From positions 2,328,001-2,392,000 of the forward strand of contig NZ_CP115913.1 in NCBI RefSeq assembly GCF_027938815.1: a DNA stretch of 64,000 nucleotides. The letters are read 5' to 3'. The position numbers and the translations under genes were made by a program. The notes under the pieces are model-generated. The model saw only the letters and a list, made by a program, of their open reading frames with translations, was not told where the DNA came from and ran no database searches. Positions 34,107 through 45,155 of this stretch are shown here, one piece after another. The first letter of the stretch is position 1. Every line of letters begins with the position of its first letter. The DNA is from Oceanirhabdus sp. W0125-5. Its GTDB lineage: Bacteria; Bacillota; Clostridia; Clostridiales; Clostridiaceae.

Positions 34107-34562
34107 ATGGTAGATTTCTTATCACATTATGGATTAATTGGAATATTTATTCTCGCTGTAGCTGAAGCGATTTTCTTACCGGTACCAGTTGAAACGCTTC
34201 TTATACCTTTTGCTGTATTAAATCCTAAATTGATTTTATTTGCTATATTAGTTAGTACCTTAGGTTCAATGATAGGAGCAGGAATAGGAAATAAATTAGG
34301 TAAATATGGCGAAAAGCATATTGTATCAAAAATTATAAATAAAAAGAAATTAGATGTTTCTAAAAAATATTTCGCTAAATTTGGTGTTTGGGCAATTGGT
34401 ATTGCAGCATTAACACCACTTCCATATAAGATTTTTGCACTAATATCAGGAGTAGTTGGTATTGGAATAGGTAAGGTTTTAACAGTCTCATTTATGGCAA
34501 GAGGAACAAGATTCTCAGCAGTATGTTTATGGGCTATGTACTTTGGTGCAAATATTTCTTAA
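34107..34562 (+). CDS. VTT/DedA-like membrane protein (YqaA type)
   Basis: A 151-residue membrane protein. The segment VAEAIFLPVPVETLLIPFAV and the glycine-rich GSMIGAGIGNKLGKYG helix resemble the VTT (SNARE-associated) family, in particular the short YqaA form; LTPLPYKIFALISG carries the expected re-entrant proline. DedA relatives move lipids across the membrane. The ATG at 34107 is used because AGAGGTG precedes it. Confidence 0.82.
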   Translation: MVDFLSHYGLIGIFILAVAEAIFLPVPVETLLIPFAVLNPKLILFAILVSTLGSMIGAGIGNKLGKYGEKHIVSKIINKKKLDVSKKYFAKFGVWAIGIAALTPLPYKIFALISGVVGIGIGKVLTVSFMARGTRFSAVCLWAMYFGANIS

Positions 34563-34695
34563 ATTACATTATTAATGTATCTTAACATAGTAATAATTTT
34601 AATAGAGTATGAGCAACTTAATATTAGGCGTATGAAAAATATTGACTGGTTATTTATTTGATTATGCTTTAAATAATATTAAAGGAGAGTTGTTC

Positions 34696-34929
34696 ATGAG
34701 AAATGCTTTTATGATAGTTGAGAATGACTTAGGTCAAAAGGTTGAGCTAGAGTTAGTTGATAAAATGACATTAAATGGTAAAAAATATGTAATATTGTCT
34801 CAGAGAAATAGTGATAATGCATTTGCGTATAGAGTTGTAGAAAAGAATGGAAAAAAAGATTATCAATCAATTGGATCTGGGGAAGAATTTGCACAAGTAC
34901 TTAAAGCATATAATTTGAAGCAAAGCTAA
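34696..34929 (+). CDS. DUF1292 family small protein
   Basis: A 77-residue soluble protein of the DUF1292 family, recognised by the pattern KVELELVDKMTLNGKKYVIL followed by AYRVVEKNGKKDYQSI. These proteins are frequent in Firmicutes and have no known function. The ATG at 34696 follows AAAGGAGAG; a start at 34642 has no site. A strong terminator follows. Confidence 0.8.
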   Translation: MRNAFMIVENDLGQKVELELVDKMTLNGKKYVILSQRNSDNAFAYRVVEKNGKKDYQSIGSGEEFAQVLKAYNLKQS

Positions 34930-34930
34930 A

Positions 34931-34960
34931 AAAACAGCACGCATAAGCGTGCTGTTTTCT
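34931..34960. terminator. bidirectional terminator, DUF1292 gene / MFS gene
   Basis: AAAACAGCACGC and GCGTGCTGTTTT form a perfect 12-bp stem with an ATAA loop, between convergent genes. Confidence 0.93.
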
Positions 34961-34967
34961 GTTTATC

Positions 34968-36206
34968 TTAAGAAGCAACTTTTTGCGCTTCTGGAACTCT
35001 AATAAAAAGTATTCCTCCTATTGCAAATAATACAATTAAGCTCAGAACTCCATATCTTGAATTGCCTGTTAAAGTTGTTAAACTACCAAGTAACAATGGT
35101 CCTAATATTGTGGCAAATCTACCAAAAATATTGTAAATTCCAAAGAATTCACTTGAGTTTTCCTTCGGAATTAGTTTACCATAGTAAGATCTGCTAAGTG
35201 CTTGAATACCACCTTGAGCTACTGATACCATTATTGCCATTATCCAGAAATGAGTAGCAGTACTCATAAAGAATGCAAAAATACATACTGAAGTGTATAT
35301 TCCTATACCTAATAATATTATCTTCTTAGGTGAAAAAATCTTAGCAAGTTTCGCAAATAGGATTGCGCAAGGGAATGCTATAAATTGTGTCATTATAAAT
35401 ATAAGCATAACAGTTTTATCAGGTATTCCTAAATCGGTAGCATATGAAGATGATAATTTTATTATAGTAGAAACTCCATCTATATAGAAAAAGTATGCAA
35501 GTAAAAATTTAAAAGCTGGTTTATTTTTTTTTACGGTCTTTATTATTGAAAGTGTTTTTTTCCATGTATAAGAAAAAGGTTTTTTTACAGGTTCAATATA
35601 ATAGTTTTGTTTTACATTTTTCAACATAGGTATTGAGAATAAGAGCCACCAAATTGCTGTTAGTATAAATGAAAGTTTTGTAGCAAAGGTTTTAGTAATA
35701 CCAAGTGAACTATGGAAAGCAATAACCAAATATGAAATTATAAATAACAGTACACCGCCTATATATCCCCATGCGTAGCCATGAGTTGAAATCTTGTCCA
35801 TCTTTTCAATTGAGGTTATATCGGTTAAAAATGAATCATAAAAGACATTTGCGCCTGCGTAACCAATAATAGACATAATAAAGAGAAATAAACTAAAGAC
35901 AATTTTCCCTTGGGATATAAAAGATAAACTAAGTGTGAAGAGCAAACCTATACAAAGGAATAATGAAAAGAATTTCTTTTTATTTCCTTTAAAATCAGCA
36001 ATCATACCTAGAAAAGGCGCTAGTATAGCAATGATAAGTGCAGCTATTGTATTAGCATATGAAATATATACTGTTGACTTATCTAAAGATAAATCACTTG
36101 CTATGTAAGTTTTGAAGAATACTGGAAATATTACTGTTAGTATTGTCATTGTAAATGCTGAGCAAGCCCAATCATAAATAATCCAACTTCTTTCTTGTTT
36201 AGACAT
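34968..36206 (-). CDS. UMF1-type MFS transporter
   Basis: A 412-residue, 12-helix major facilitator. The start ERSWIIYDWACSAFTMTILTVIFPVFF and GYAGANVFYDSFLTDI are typical of the UMF1/Atg22-like group of permeases. The substrate is unknown, although some relatives export amino acids or maltose-like compounds. It is divergent from glpP. A perfect palindrome (ATATCATATGATAT, 36255-36268) lies in its promoter region. Confidence 0.85.
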   Translation of the reverse strand: MSKQERSWIIYDWACSAFTMTILTVIFPVFFKTYIASDLSLDKSTVYISYANTIAALIIAILAPFLGMIADFKGNKKKFFSLFLCIGLLFTLSLSFISQGKIVFSLFLFIMSIIGYAGANVFYDSFLTDITSIEKMDKISTHGYAWGYIGGVLLFIISYLVIAFHSSLGITKTFATKLSFILTAIWWLLFSIPMLKNVKQNYYIEPVKKPFSYTWKKTLSIIKTVKKNKPAFKFLLAYFFYIDGVSTIIKLSSSYATDLGIPDKTVMLIFIMTQFIAFPCAILFAKLAKIFSPKKIILLGIGIYTSVCIFAFFMSTATHFWIMAIMVSVAQGGIQALSRSYYGKLIPKENSSEFFGIYNIFGRFATILGPLLLGSLTTLTGNSRYGVLSLIVLFAIGGILFIRVPEAQKVAS

Positions 36207-36254
36207 TGAATCACTCCCAAATAGTTTGATAATAAATATAAGTTCAATTAAATT

Positions 36255-36268
36255 ATATCATATGATAT
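36255..36268. promoter_or_regulatory. palindrome between UMF1 transporter and glpP
   Basis: A perfect 14-bp palindrome, ATATCATATGATAT, about 50 bases upstream of the transporter start. It could be an operator, but such A/T palindromes also arise by chance in this genome. Confidence 0.25.
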
Positions 36269-36420
36269 GATGCCATTTATAGAATTATTAATAATTCATT
36301 AGTTAATAATGAATAAAATTATATTATTGTTTAATACTTACTCAAATGGTAATATAAAAGTAATATTGATAGAAAATTTAATAATTTAAACATAAATAAA
36401 TAATAATAGAGGGTGATATA

Positions 36421-36987
36421 ATGGGCGATAATCTATACAGTAGATTGCAAGAAAATCCCATCATAGCAGCAGTAAAAAGTGAAGAGAAATTAAAGAGAGC
36501 ATTAATTTCTCCATGTGAAGTAATCTTTCTTCTATATGGGAATATATTTACTTTAAAAGATGATATATTAAGAATTAAAGAAAAAGGAAAGCTAGTATAT
36601 GTCCATATTGATCTTTTAGAAGGGTCATCAAAAGATGTTATAGCACTACAGCATATAGCTGAAGAAATAAAACCAGATGGTATCATTAGTACTAAAACAA
36701 ACTTACTTAAACATGCTAAGGAGTTAGGGATGTTTGCAATCCAAAGGGTATTTTTATTGGATTCATTATCCTTGGTGACTGGAACAAAAACAATTAGAAC
36801 TATAAATGCGAATGCAGTTGAAATACTTCCAGGTATAATGCCATCTATAACTGAAACAATGGTGAAAAGAACAGGAAAACCAGTTATTGCTGGAGGATTA
36901 GTAAGTGAAAAATCACATGTAATCAATAGTATAAATGCTGGAGCAGTAGGGATTTCTACTAGTGAAGAGAAAATATGGTATCTATAA
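36421..36987 (+). CDS. glpP: glycerol uptake operon antiterminator GlpP
   Basis: A 188-residue RNA-binding antiterminator that, with glycerol-3-phosphate bound, lets RNA polymerase read through leader terminators of glp genes. The conserved parts are NPIIAAVKSEEKLKRAL, VYVHIDLLEGSSKD, PDGIISTKTNLLKHAKELG and KPVIAGGLVSEKSHV. It precedes glpK by about 130 bases. A terminator-like double hairpin suited to this control lies between glpK and the following oxidoreductase gene. Confidence 0.92.
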   Translation: MGDNLYSRLQENPIIAAVKSEEKLKRALISPCEVIFLLYGNIFTLKDDILRIKEKGKLVYVHIDLLEGSSKDVIALQHIAEEIKPDGIISTKTNLLKHAKELGMFAIQRVFLLDSLSLVTGTKTIRTINANAVEILPGIMPSITETMVKRTGKPVIAGGLVSEKSHVINSINAGAVGISTSEEKIWYL

Positions 36988-37094
36988 ATTGTGAAAAAAT
37001 AATAGTTGTAGATTTAATTTTTTAAAGGAAAGTTATATATTAATATAGAACTTAGAAAATACAGACTGAATAGTAATAATTGGGTATGGTTTAG

Positions 37095-38612
<1,518 letters not shown>

Positions 38613-38683
38613 AAAATAATAATGGAAAATCATATAAAAATGTGGTAAAATATAACTAACTGAATAATATGAATGAGATTATG

Positions 38684-38735
38684 AGTCGCAAAAAAACCAA
38701 TGGAATGATTGGTTGAGTTTTTGCGACTTTTTTTA
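38684..38735 (+). terminator. leader terminator between glpK and oxidoreductase gene, probable GlpP target
   Basis: An outer stem AGTCGCAAAAA/TTTTTGCGACT encloses an inner stem CCAAT/ATTGG, and seven T residues follow. It lies just upstream of the glycerol-3-phosphate oxidoreductase gene, the place where GlpP acts in the Bacillus subtilis glpD leader. Confidence 0.8.
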
Positions 38736-38765
38736 TTGTTAAAAATAATGAAAGGTTGGGAAAAT

Positions 38766-40253
38766 ATGATTTATGATGTAGCAGTGATAGGTGCTGGTGT
38801 TATAGGCACATTTATAGCGAGAGAATTATCAAGATATGATTTATCAATTGCACTTATTGAGAGGGATAGTGATGTTGCCAATGGGACTTCGAAGGCAAAT
38901 AGTGGTATAGTTCATGCAGGGTATGATGTGGAAGAAGGAACTTTAAAGGCTAAGTTCAATGTTAAAGGAAATGAAATGTATGAAAAGGTTTGTAGTGAAC
39001 TACATGTTCCATTTAAGAGAATTGGTTCATTAGTAATTGCTACTAATGAAGAAGAAATGCAACATATACAAATGCTCTATGATAGAGGAATAAAAAATGG
39101 GGTTACATCTTTAAAAATATTAGATAAGGAAGAAGTTAGGTTATTAGAACCTAATCTTGATGAAGATGTGATTGGTGCACTCCATGCTGCAACCTGTGGA
39201 ATTGTAGGACCATTTGAGTTAACTATTGCTTTGGCTGAAAATGCAGTGGATAACGGAGCGGAGCTTATGTTAAATTCTGAGGTTATTGATTTAAAGAGAA
39301 CAAAGGATGGTTTTAATATACAACTAAAAGATGGTAATAAAATTAAAAGTAAATATGTTATTAATGCCGCTGGGGTATATGCAGATATAATTAATAATTT
39401 CGTAAGTAATGATAAAATTGATATTACTCCTAGAAAGGGAGAGTACTTTGTTTTTGATAAAGAAGTTGGAGCTCTTGTAAATAGTGTTATATTTCAATGT
39501 CCAACAAAACTTGGCAAGGGAGTTCTTGTTACTCCAACAGTACATGGAAATATCCTTGTAGGACCTAATGCAGAGAATATTGAGGATAAAGAAGGAATAG
39601 ATACAACAGCTGACGGGTTGCACTATTTAAGAGATAAAGCATCAAAAACTACTAAAAAGATTCCATTTAATAAGGTAATTACATCTTTTGCAGGGCTAAG
39701 AGCGGTAGATACATCAGGTGATTTTATAATTGGAGAAAGCAGTGATGTTGAAGGGCTGATAAATGTTGCAGGCATCCAATCTCCAGGATTATCATCAGCA
39801 CCTGCAATTGCAAAGTATATAGTAGATATAATTAAAACTAAAATACCTAATGTAAAAGAGAGGGAATGCTTTATTAATCGTAGAGAAGAGATAAGATTAA
39901 TGGAACTGAGTAATGAAGAAAAGCAAGAGGTAATAAACCGAGATAAAAGATATGGGAATATTGTTTGTCGTTGTGAATGGATAACAGAAGGAGAAATAGT
40001 TGATGCGATTCACAGAAACGCTGGAGCAACAACTGTAGATGGAGTGAAGAGGAGAGTTAGACCTGGAATGGGAAGATGCCAAGGGGGATTCTGTGGACCA
40101 AGAGTGGTTGAAATATTAGCAAGAGAGCTTAAGGTGTCACCTGAGGAAATATTAAAAGGTAACAGTGGTTCTAATATTCTAAGTGGGGTATCTAAGGATA
40201 ATAATTTATATGGTAAAGCTTATGAACAAGTTGCCGCTAATATAGAAGAATAG
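38766..40253 (+). CDS. FAD-dependent glycerol-3-phosphate dehydrogenase-type oxidoreductase
   Basis: A 495-residue flavoprotein with an N-terminal FAD-binding GAGVIGTFIARELS, a DAO-type core, and a C-terminal BFD-like [2Fe-2S] domain with CRCEW and GRCQGGFC. Its place after glpK indicates oxidation of glycerol-3-phosphate to dihydroxyacetone phosphate. It fills the role of GlpA in an anaerobic complex with the next two genes. The ATG at 38766 is preferred; starting at 38709 would include the terminator. Confidence 0.88.
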   Translation: MIYDVAVIGAGVIGTFIARELSRYDLSIALIERDSDVANGTSKANSGIVHAGYDVEEGTLKAKFNVKGNEMYEKVCSELHVPFKRIGSLVIATNEEEMQHIQMLYDRGIKNGVTSLKILDKEEVRLLEPNLDEDVIGALHAATCGIVGPFELTIALAENAVDNGAELMLNSEVIDLKRTKDGFNIQLKDGNKIKSKYVINAAGVYADIINNFVSNDKIDITPRKGEYFVFDKEVGALVNSVIFQCPTKLGKGVLVTPTVHGNILVGPNAENIEDKEGIDTTADGLHYLRDKASKTTKKIPFNKVITSFAGLRAVDTSGDFIIGESSDVEGLINVAGIQSPGLSSAPAIAKYIVDIIKTKIPNVKERECFINRREEIRLMELSNEEKQEVINRDKRYGNIVCRCEWITEGEIVDAIHRNAGATTVDGVKRRVRPGMGRCQGGFCGPRVVEILARELKVSPEEILKGNSGSNILSGVSKDNNLYGKAYEQVAANIEE

Positions 40254-40264
40254 GGGGAATAGTT

Positions 40265-41530
40265 ATGAAATTTGATATAGTTGTAATTGGTGGCGGTCCA
40301 GCGGGACTAGCAGCGGCATTAGAAGCTAAGAAAAATGGTATAGATAATATTCTAATAATAGAAAGAGATAGAGAACTTGGTGGAATACTTCAACAATGTA
40401 TTCATAATGGTTTCGGATTACATTTCTTTGGTGAAGAATTAACTGGACCGGAATATGCTGAAAGATTTATTGGTAGGATTAAAGAAGAGAATATTCAATA
40501 TATGCTCAACACTATGGTTATTAATATTAAGAATAAGGAAATACATGCTATAAATTCAGAGAATGGGTTTATGAAAATTGATGCAAAAGCTATTATATTA
40601 GCTATGGGTTGTAGAGAGAGAACAAGAGGTGCAATAAATATTCCAGGTTATAGACCAGCAGGGGTTTATACAGCTGGTAGTGCTCAGAGGTTTATTAATA
40701 TGGAAGGGTATCTCCCAGGAAAAGAAGTAGTAATTTTAGGATCAGGAGATATTGGACTTATTATGGCTAGAAGACTTACTTTAGAAGGGTGTAAGGTGAA
40801 AGCAGTTGTTGAATTGATGCCATTCTCAGGTGGATTAACTAGAAATATTGTTCAATGTCTTGAGGACTATAATATTCCATTATTAATGGAGCATACAGTA
40901 ACAAAGATTCAAGGTAAAGACAGAGTTGAAGGTATAACAGTTATGAAGGTTGACGAGAGAAGAAAACCCATTGAAGGAACTGAGATACATTATGATTGTG
41001 ATACACTACTTTTATCAGTGGGGCTTATACCTGAAAATGAGCTTTCTCAAAGTGCTGGTGTTGAATTGTATAATATCACAGGAGGACCTAAAGTGAACGA
41101 AGCAATGGAAACTAATATATCAGGAGTCTTTGCATGTGGTAATGTTGTACATGTTCATGATCTTGTTGATTATGTTACTGAAGAGAGTATGATTGCTGGA
41201 GAAAATGCTGCGAGATTTGTGAAAGGTGATTTGGTTGAACAAGAAGAGTTTATTAAGTGTGAAACTGATAAAGGGATTAGATATATTATTCCTAATAAAA
41301 TAAGAATTGAAAATATTAAGGATAAAGTAAATCTTCTTATGAGAGTAGATAATGTATATAAAGATGTATATATGAAGATTGAGATTAATGGTAAAGTGTT
41401 TAAGAAGATAAGAAAGAGACATGTTGCCCCAGGTGAAATGGAGCGAGTACAGATATTAGGTGATGATATAAGAAAGCTTAAAGCTAAAGAAATTAAAATT
41501 TCACTTTGTAAGGAGGGGGAGCATGAATAA
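40265..41530 (+). CDS. FAD/NAD(P)-dependent oxidoreductase of the glycerol operon
   Basis: A 421-residue pyridine-nucleotide-type flavoprotein. The FAD site is VVIGGGPAGLAAALEA, the second dinucleotide site is VVILGSGDIGLIMARR, and GVFACGNVVHVHDLVDY is the conserved C-terminal FAD segment. It lacks the CxxC redox disulfide of thioredoxin reductases. Together with its neighbours it probably passes electrons from glycerol-3-phosphate to NAD(P) or another carrier. Ribosome site AGGGGGA; the end overlaps the next start. Confidence 0.88.
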   Translation: MKFDIVVIGGGPAGLAAALEAKKNGIDNILIIERDRELGGILQQCIHNGFGLHFFGEELTGPEYAERFIGRIKEENIQYMLNTMVINIKNKEIHAINSENGFMKIDAKAIILAMGCRERTRGAINIPGYRPAGVYTAGSAQRFINMEGYLPGKEVVILGSGDIGLIMARRLTLEGCKVKAVVELMPFSGGLTRNIVQCLEDYNIPLLMEHTVTKIQGKDRVEGITVMKVDERRKPIEGTEIHYDCDTLLLSVGLIPENELSQSAGVELYNITGGPKVNEAMETNISGVFACGNVVHVHDLVDYVTEESMIAGENAARFVKGDLVEQEEFIKCETDKGIRYIIPNKIRIENIKDKVNLLMRVDNVYKDVYMKIEINGKVFKKIRKRHVAPGEMERVQILGDDIRKLKAKEIKISLCKEGEHE

Positions 41531-41888
41531 ACAAGATTTAGTATGTATCGTATGCCCAATGGGATGCAGAATGACTATAGAAAAGGATGAGAGCAGCCAG
41601 TTAGGATATAAGGTTACAGGAAATACATGCAAAAGAGGAGTAACTTATGCTGTTAAAGAGGTGACAAATCCAACTAGAGTAATATGTACTACTGTGATAA
41701 TTGAGGATTTTTATCTTAAAAGATTACCTGTTAGAACAGATGGAGAAGTTCCTAAAAATATGATTTTTGATTGTATGATGGAGATAAATAAAACTAAGGT
41801 AAAAACTCCAATAAATGTAGGAGACATCATAGTTGAAGACCTGCTTGGGACAGGGGTGAATGTTATAGCTTCAAGAAGTGCAAAATAG
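41523..41888 (+). CDS. DUF1667 protein of the glycerol operon
   Basis: A 121-residue protein of family DUF1667. The N-terminal CIVCPMGCRM and the later NTCKRG supply four cysteines that could hold an Fe-S cluster or zinc. In clostridia this family regularly follows the two flavoproteins seen here, suggesting a small electron-transfer or assembly subunit. It overlaps the preceding gene by eight bases, so translation is coupled. Confidence 0.88.
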   Translation: MNKQDLVCIVCPMGCRMTIEKDESSQLGYKVTGNTCKRGVTYAVKEVTNPTRVICTTVIIEDFYLKRLPVRTDGEVPKNMIFDCMMEINKTKVKTPINVGDIIVEDLLGTGVNVIASRSAK

Positions 41889-41916
41889 AAACAAGCTTAC
41901 AAGCTTGTTTCTATTA
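41886..41916. terminator. bidirectional terminator after the glycerol operon
   Basis: TAGAAACAAGCTT and AAGCTTGTTTCTA form a perfect 13-bp stem with a two-base loop. It includes the DUF1667 stop codon and faces the convergent dehydrogenase remnant. Confidence 0.85.
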
Positions 41917-41923
41917 ATTTATT

Positions 41924-42196
41924 CTATTTTGTTAAAATACCACCATCTACTGCTAGTATATGCCCTGTAATAAATGAAGATTTAGAAGAACATAACCAAA
42001 GAACAGATTCTGCAACTTCCTCAGCTTCACCTATGCGACCAATAGGTTCTACTTTTTTTACCCATTCATCATATCCTTCTTTTTTAACTCTGTCAGTATC
42101 TGTCATTGGAGTTTTAATTACACCAGGGGAAATTTTTCCAATACCACTACTTCCACCAGTAATCAGTACAACTTTATTTTTAAATTCTTGATACAT
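41924..42196 (-). pseudogene. short-chain dehydrogenase with internal deletion
   Basis: An open frame of 90 codons that joins the start of an SDR (FKNKVVLITGGSSGIGK, the NAD(P)-binding TGxxxGIG motif) directly to the C-terminal part (ISPGVIKTPMTDTDRV to the end AVDGGILTK). A normal SDR has about 250 residues, so roughly 160 are missing, including the catalytic YxxxK. The frame is preserved across the junction. The product cannot be an active dehydrogenase; a clean in-frame deletion is the simplest reading. The ribosome site AAGGGGA is still present. Confidence 0.88.
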
Positions 42197-42449
42197 AATA
42201 ATCCCCTTTCAATTATTAATTATATATTTATCAATATTATACAAAAAAAACTTTGTATTGAATATTATGGAATTATTGTAGTATAATTGAATTAAATAGA
42301 CAATAGAGGAGATTATGCAGAGTGTAAAATAAATAAACTTATAATAGTAAAATTGATTAATTATAAATATAGAATATATATTAGTTTAAATAAATTAAAC
42401 TAATTAGCGAATTAAAGTAGTTATTAACCATAAAGGGGAGAAGTATAAA

Positions 42450-43808
42450 ATGCCTTCAACAATAGGAAAAAGAATAAGGGAGTTGCGTAAAGAGTTAAAA
42501 ATGACTCAATCTGAGCTAGCTGAACCAGAGATGAAGAAAAGTATGCTTAGTCATATTGAAAATGGTTATGCTAATCCCTCTATGAAGAATTTAGAACATA
42601 TTGCAAGAAAATTAAACAAACCCATAGGGTATTTTTTTCAAGATGATATAGTTTATGAAAATAATTCTGTACCCAAAAATCAAATTTCATTTGATGAAAT
42701 AATAGTTGAATTAAATAATATAGATAACTTAATTCAAAAGAAAAAATATGATTCAACTAAAAAAGAGATAATAAAATTTTTATCAGAATATAAATTTAAT
42801 GAAAAAAGTAAAATTTATGGAGATATTATTTATAGATTAGCTTCATGTGAAATAATGTTAGGGGAGTTAGAAGAAGGGGAAAAACATATAAATATTGCAT
42901 GTAATATTTATATTGAAAACATTTTATTTGTAGATGCTGCAAGAGCATGTATGAAATTACTTAAAATGCATATTAAGAACTTTCAGTATAATAAAGCACT
43001 TCCGTTGTTAGAAAAGATATATGAATTATATGGCAAATCTACTAGTAAAGATATTTTTTTTGAAATTGAAATGTTGATTGTTCAGCCTGCTATATATTTT
43101 GCTAAAGGGGAGTTTGAGAAAACAATTCAAATATGTGAAGAGGTAATATCTTTATCAAATCAAAATAGAATATATTATCTATTAGATGATGCATATAGAA
43201 TGATGGCAATAACCTTCTTGCTACATGATAATCATGATAAGTTTTTATTTAATATGGATAAAGCAAGAAAATATGTAGAATTTACAAATAATAGGTTGAA
43301 TTTAATAAAACTTAATCATAATTATGCAAAGTATAAAAATATGATTAATAGGCCTTTGGAGGCTTTGAAATATCTTGAAATTTATGAGCTTAATGATGAG
43401 AAAAAGACTTTTTATTATTACATAGAGCATGGAAAAGCTGAATACTATTTGGGAAATTATAATAAGTCGCTTGAAGATTTAAATAAAGTAAACTGTGGGA
43501 ATAAAGTTTATTACATGATGGATTGCATATATATTCTAACTTCAAAGATTTATATTGGGTTAAATTACAATAAGTTAAATGAGTTTCAAAAAGCTATAGA
43601 AGAAATTGAAGAAGCAATAACCAAAATTGAATCATATACGAGGAGTGAATATTTAGGTTTTGTTATATATGCTAATAAGGAATTAGGTTTTGCATACGAA
43701 TGTTTAAGTGAAATTTACTCTGAAAAAGGAGAATATTCTAAAGCATATACTTTATTAAAAAAATCAAATGAATTGAAAGTGATATATAAAAATATTAATT
43801 TTAAATAA
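42450..43808 (+). CDS. XRE-family regulator with TPR domain
   Basis: A 452-residue regulator. The N-terminal helix-turn-helix (residues about 5-65, IGKRIRELRKELKMTQSELA then SMLSHIENGYANPS) binds DNA. The long C-terminal part is built of TPR-like helical hairpins. This layout is that of RNPP/Rgg-like regulators, which often sense small peptides, though no peptide gene is evident nearby. AAAGGGGAG precedes the ATG. The nucleotidyltransferase gene starts 20 bases after it. Confidence 0.85.
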   Translation: MPSTIGKRIRELRKELKMTQSELAEPEMKKSMLSHIENGYANPSMKNLEHIARKLNKPIGYFFQDDIVYENNSVPKNQISFDEIIVELNNIDNLIQKKKYDSTKKEIIKFLSEYKFNEKSKIYGDIIYRLASCEIMLGELEEGEKHINIACNIYIENILFVDAARACMKLLKMHIKNFQYNKALPLLEKIYELYGKSTSKDIFFEIEMLIVQPAIYFAKGEFEKTIQICEEVISLSNQNRIYYLLDDAYRMMAITFLLHDNHDKFLFNMDKARKYVEFTNNRLNLIKLNHNYAKYKNMINRPLEALKYLEIYELNDEKKTFYYYIEHGKAEYYLGNYNKSLEDLNKVNCGNKVYYMMDCIYILTSKIYIGLNYNKLNEFQKAIEEIEEAITKIESYTRSEYLGFVIYANKELGFAYECLSEIYSEKGEYSKAYTLLKKSNELKVIYKNINFK

Positions 43809-43827
43809 AATCATGGGAGGAATATTA

Positions 43828-44616
43828 ATGAAAACAAAATGGCTAGGAAGGGAAGAAATTCTAAAAAGTATAGTAGAGGTATTAGAACCTTTAGATTATG
43901 TTTACGCAATGTGGCAATGTGGATCAGCTGCTTTTAAAAGAGTTGATGAATGGTCAGATATTGATGTAGTAGTTGATGTGGAAGATGATAAGGTTATGGA
44001 GATTTTTAAATTTACTGATAAAGCATTAGAATCATTATCTCCAATAGAACATAGCTTTGAATGTCCACAGAGTATGTCGCCAGGTGCATATCAAAAGGTT
44101 TATAAATTAGAGAACACAAGTGAATTTTTAGTAATAGAAATTTGTGCTGTTAAGCACAGTAGTAAAATGAAATTCTTGCAGAAGGAAATACATGGAGAAA
44201 CATTTGTTCATTTTGATAAATGTAATGTAACTGACTGTAAACCTATAAATAAAAAGGAATTTGAACAAAAGCTCAAAAATAGAATTGAGAGTATAGAAAA
44301 TATATTTAATATTTATCAATTTCTTGTAAAAAAAGAATTGAACAGAAAAAATTATATTGAAGCAATTGCATTTTATCAAACGTATTCCTTAGGTTTTTTA
44401 CAGGAACTTATAAGAATTAAGTATAATCCATACAGACATAGTTTTAGAACAAGATATGTATATTATGATTTACCAGAAGAAGTAGTAAACAGGCTTCATA
44501 ACTTTTATTTTATAAAAGATGGTGAGGAATTAGCTATAAAACATCAAGAGGTTGTAAAGTGGTTTAAGGAAACAGTAAATGAATTGAAATCTATTAATTT
44601 AGAAGAGTTACTATAA
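43828..44616 (+). CDS. nucleotidyltransferase-domain protein
   Basis: A 262-residue protein with an N-terminal polymerase-beta-type nucleotidyltransferase motif (CGSAAFKRVDEWSDIDVVVDV, the GS and DxD metal ligands). The helical C-terminal half recalls aminoglycoside nucleotidyltransferases. It may adenylylate a small molecule or protein; the target is unknown. The ATG at 43828 follows GGGAGG. It is probably co-transcribed with the upstream regulator. Confidence 0.78.
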   Translation: MKTKWLGREEILKSIVEVLEPLDYVYAMWQCGSAAFKRVDEWSDIDVVVDVEDDKVMEIFKFTDKALESLSPIEHSFECPQSMSPGAYQKVYKLENTSEFLVIEICAVKHSSKMKFLQKEIHGETFVHFDKCNVTDCKPINKKEFEQKLKNRIESIENIFNIYQFLVKKELNRKNYIEAIAFYQTYSLGFLQELIRIKYNPYRHSFRTRYVYYDLPEEVVNRLHNFYFIKDGEELAIKHQEVVKWFKETVNELKSINLEELL

Positions 44617-44796
44617 ACCTTACATTAGCCAGGTAATAATGTTTATAGATTGTGATATTATTTTTTAAGGTATTAATAACATATTATAAAGTATTAAAAA
44701 ACATATTGAATAATTTGTGGAAATGTGATAAATTATTGGAGGATTATTAAAAAAGTAATAATAAATACAATAAAAATAAAAATTGGGAGTGGTAGT

Positions 44797-45141
44797 ATGG
44801 AATTTTCGTTCGCTGACATAATACTTTATATTGAGGGGACTATACTAATTTCATTAGCAATTATCATGATGATTAAATTAAACAAATTGTTAAATATGAC
44901 CTTAGACAGAAATTATCAGGATAAAAATGTATTAAACATCATTGAAATGAAAGAAATGAACATACTGAATAGGAGTGAATATGAAGAGTTACTAAATAAA
45001 TATAAGAGGGTAAATTTAAAGACAAATTATATCTCGCTTAAAGAAAATTTGAGGGAACTTAAGGAAGAAGAAGTAATCGACAAGAATAAATATTTTAATG
45101 CATCTTTAGAACTTGAAAATAAATTTAAAAAGACTCTTTAG
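44797..45141 (+). CDS. small membrane protein with SHOCT-like tail, first of a pair
   Basis: A 114-residue protein with one N-terminal transmembrane helix (about 8-28) and a cytoplasmic, charged helical tail. The tail end LRELKEEEVIDKNKYFNASLEL looks like a SHOCT-type short helical hairpin. The ATG at 44797 follows GGGAGTGG. It resembles the next gene in layout. Function unknown. Confidence 0.65.
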   Translation: MEFSFADIILYIEGTILISLAIIMMIKLNKLLNMTLDRNYQDKNVLNIIEMKEMNILNRSEYEELLNKYKRVNLKTNYISLKENLRELKEEEVIDKNKYFNASLELENKFKKTL

Positions 45142-45155
45142 AGGGAGGTATAATC

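Noticed and set aside
38709-38765. Upstream start for the glycerol oxidoreductase
   Set aside because: It would place the start inside the leader terminator; the ATG at 38766 gives the normal FAD-binding N-terminus.
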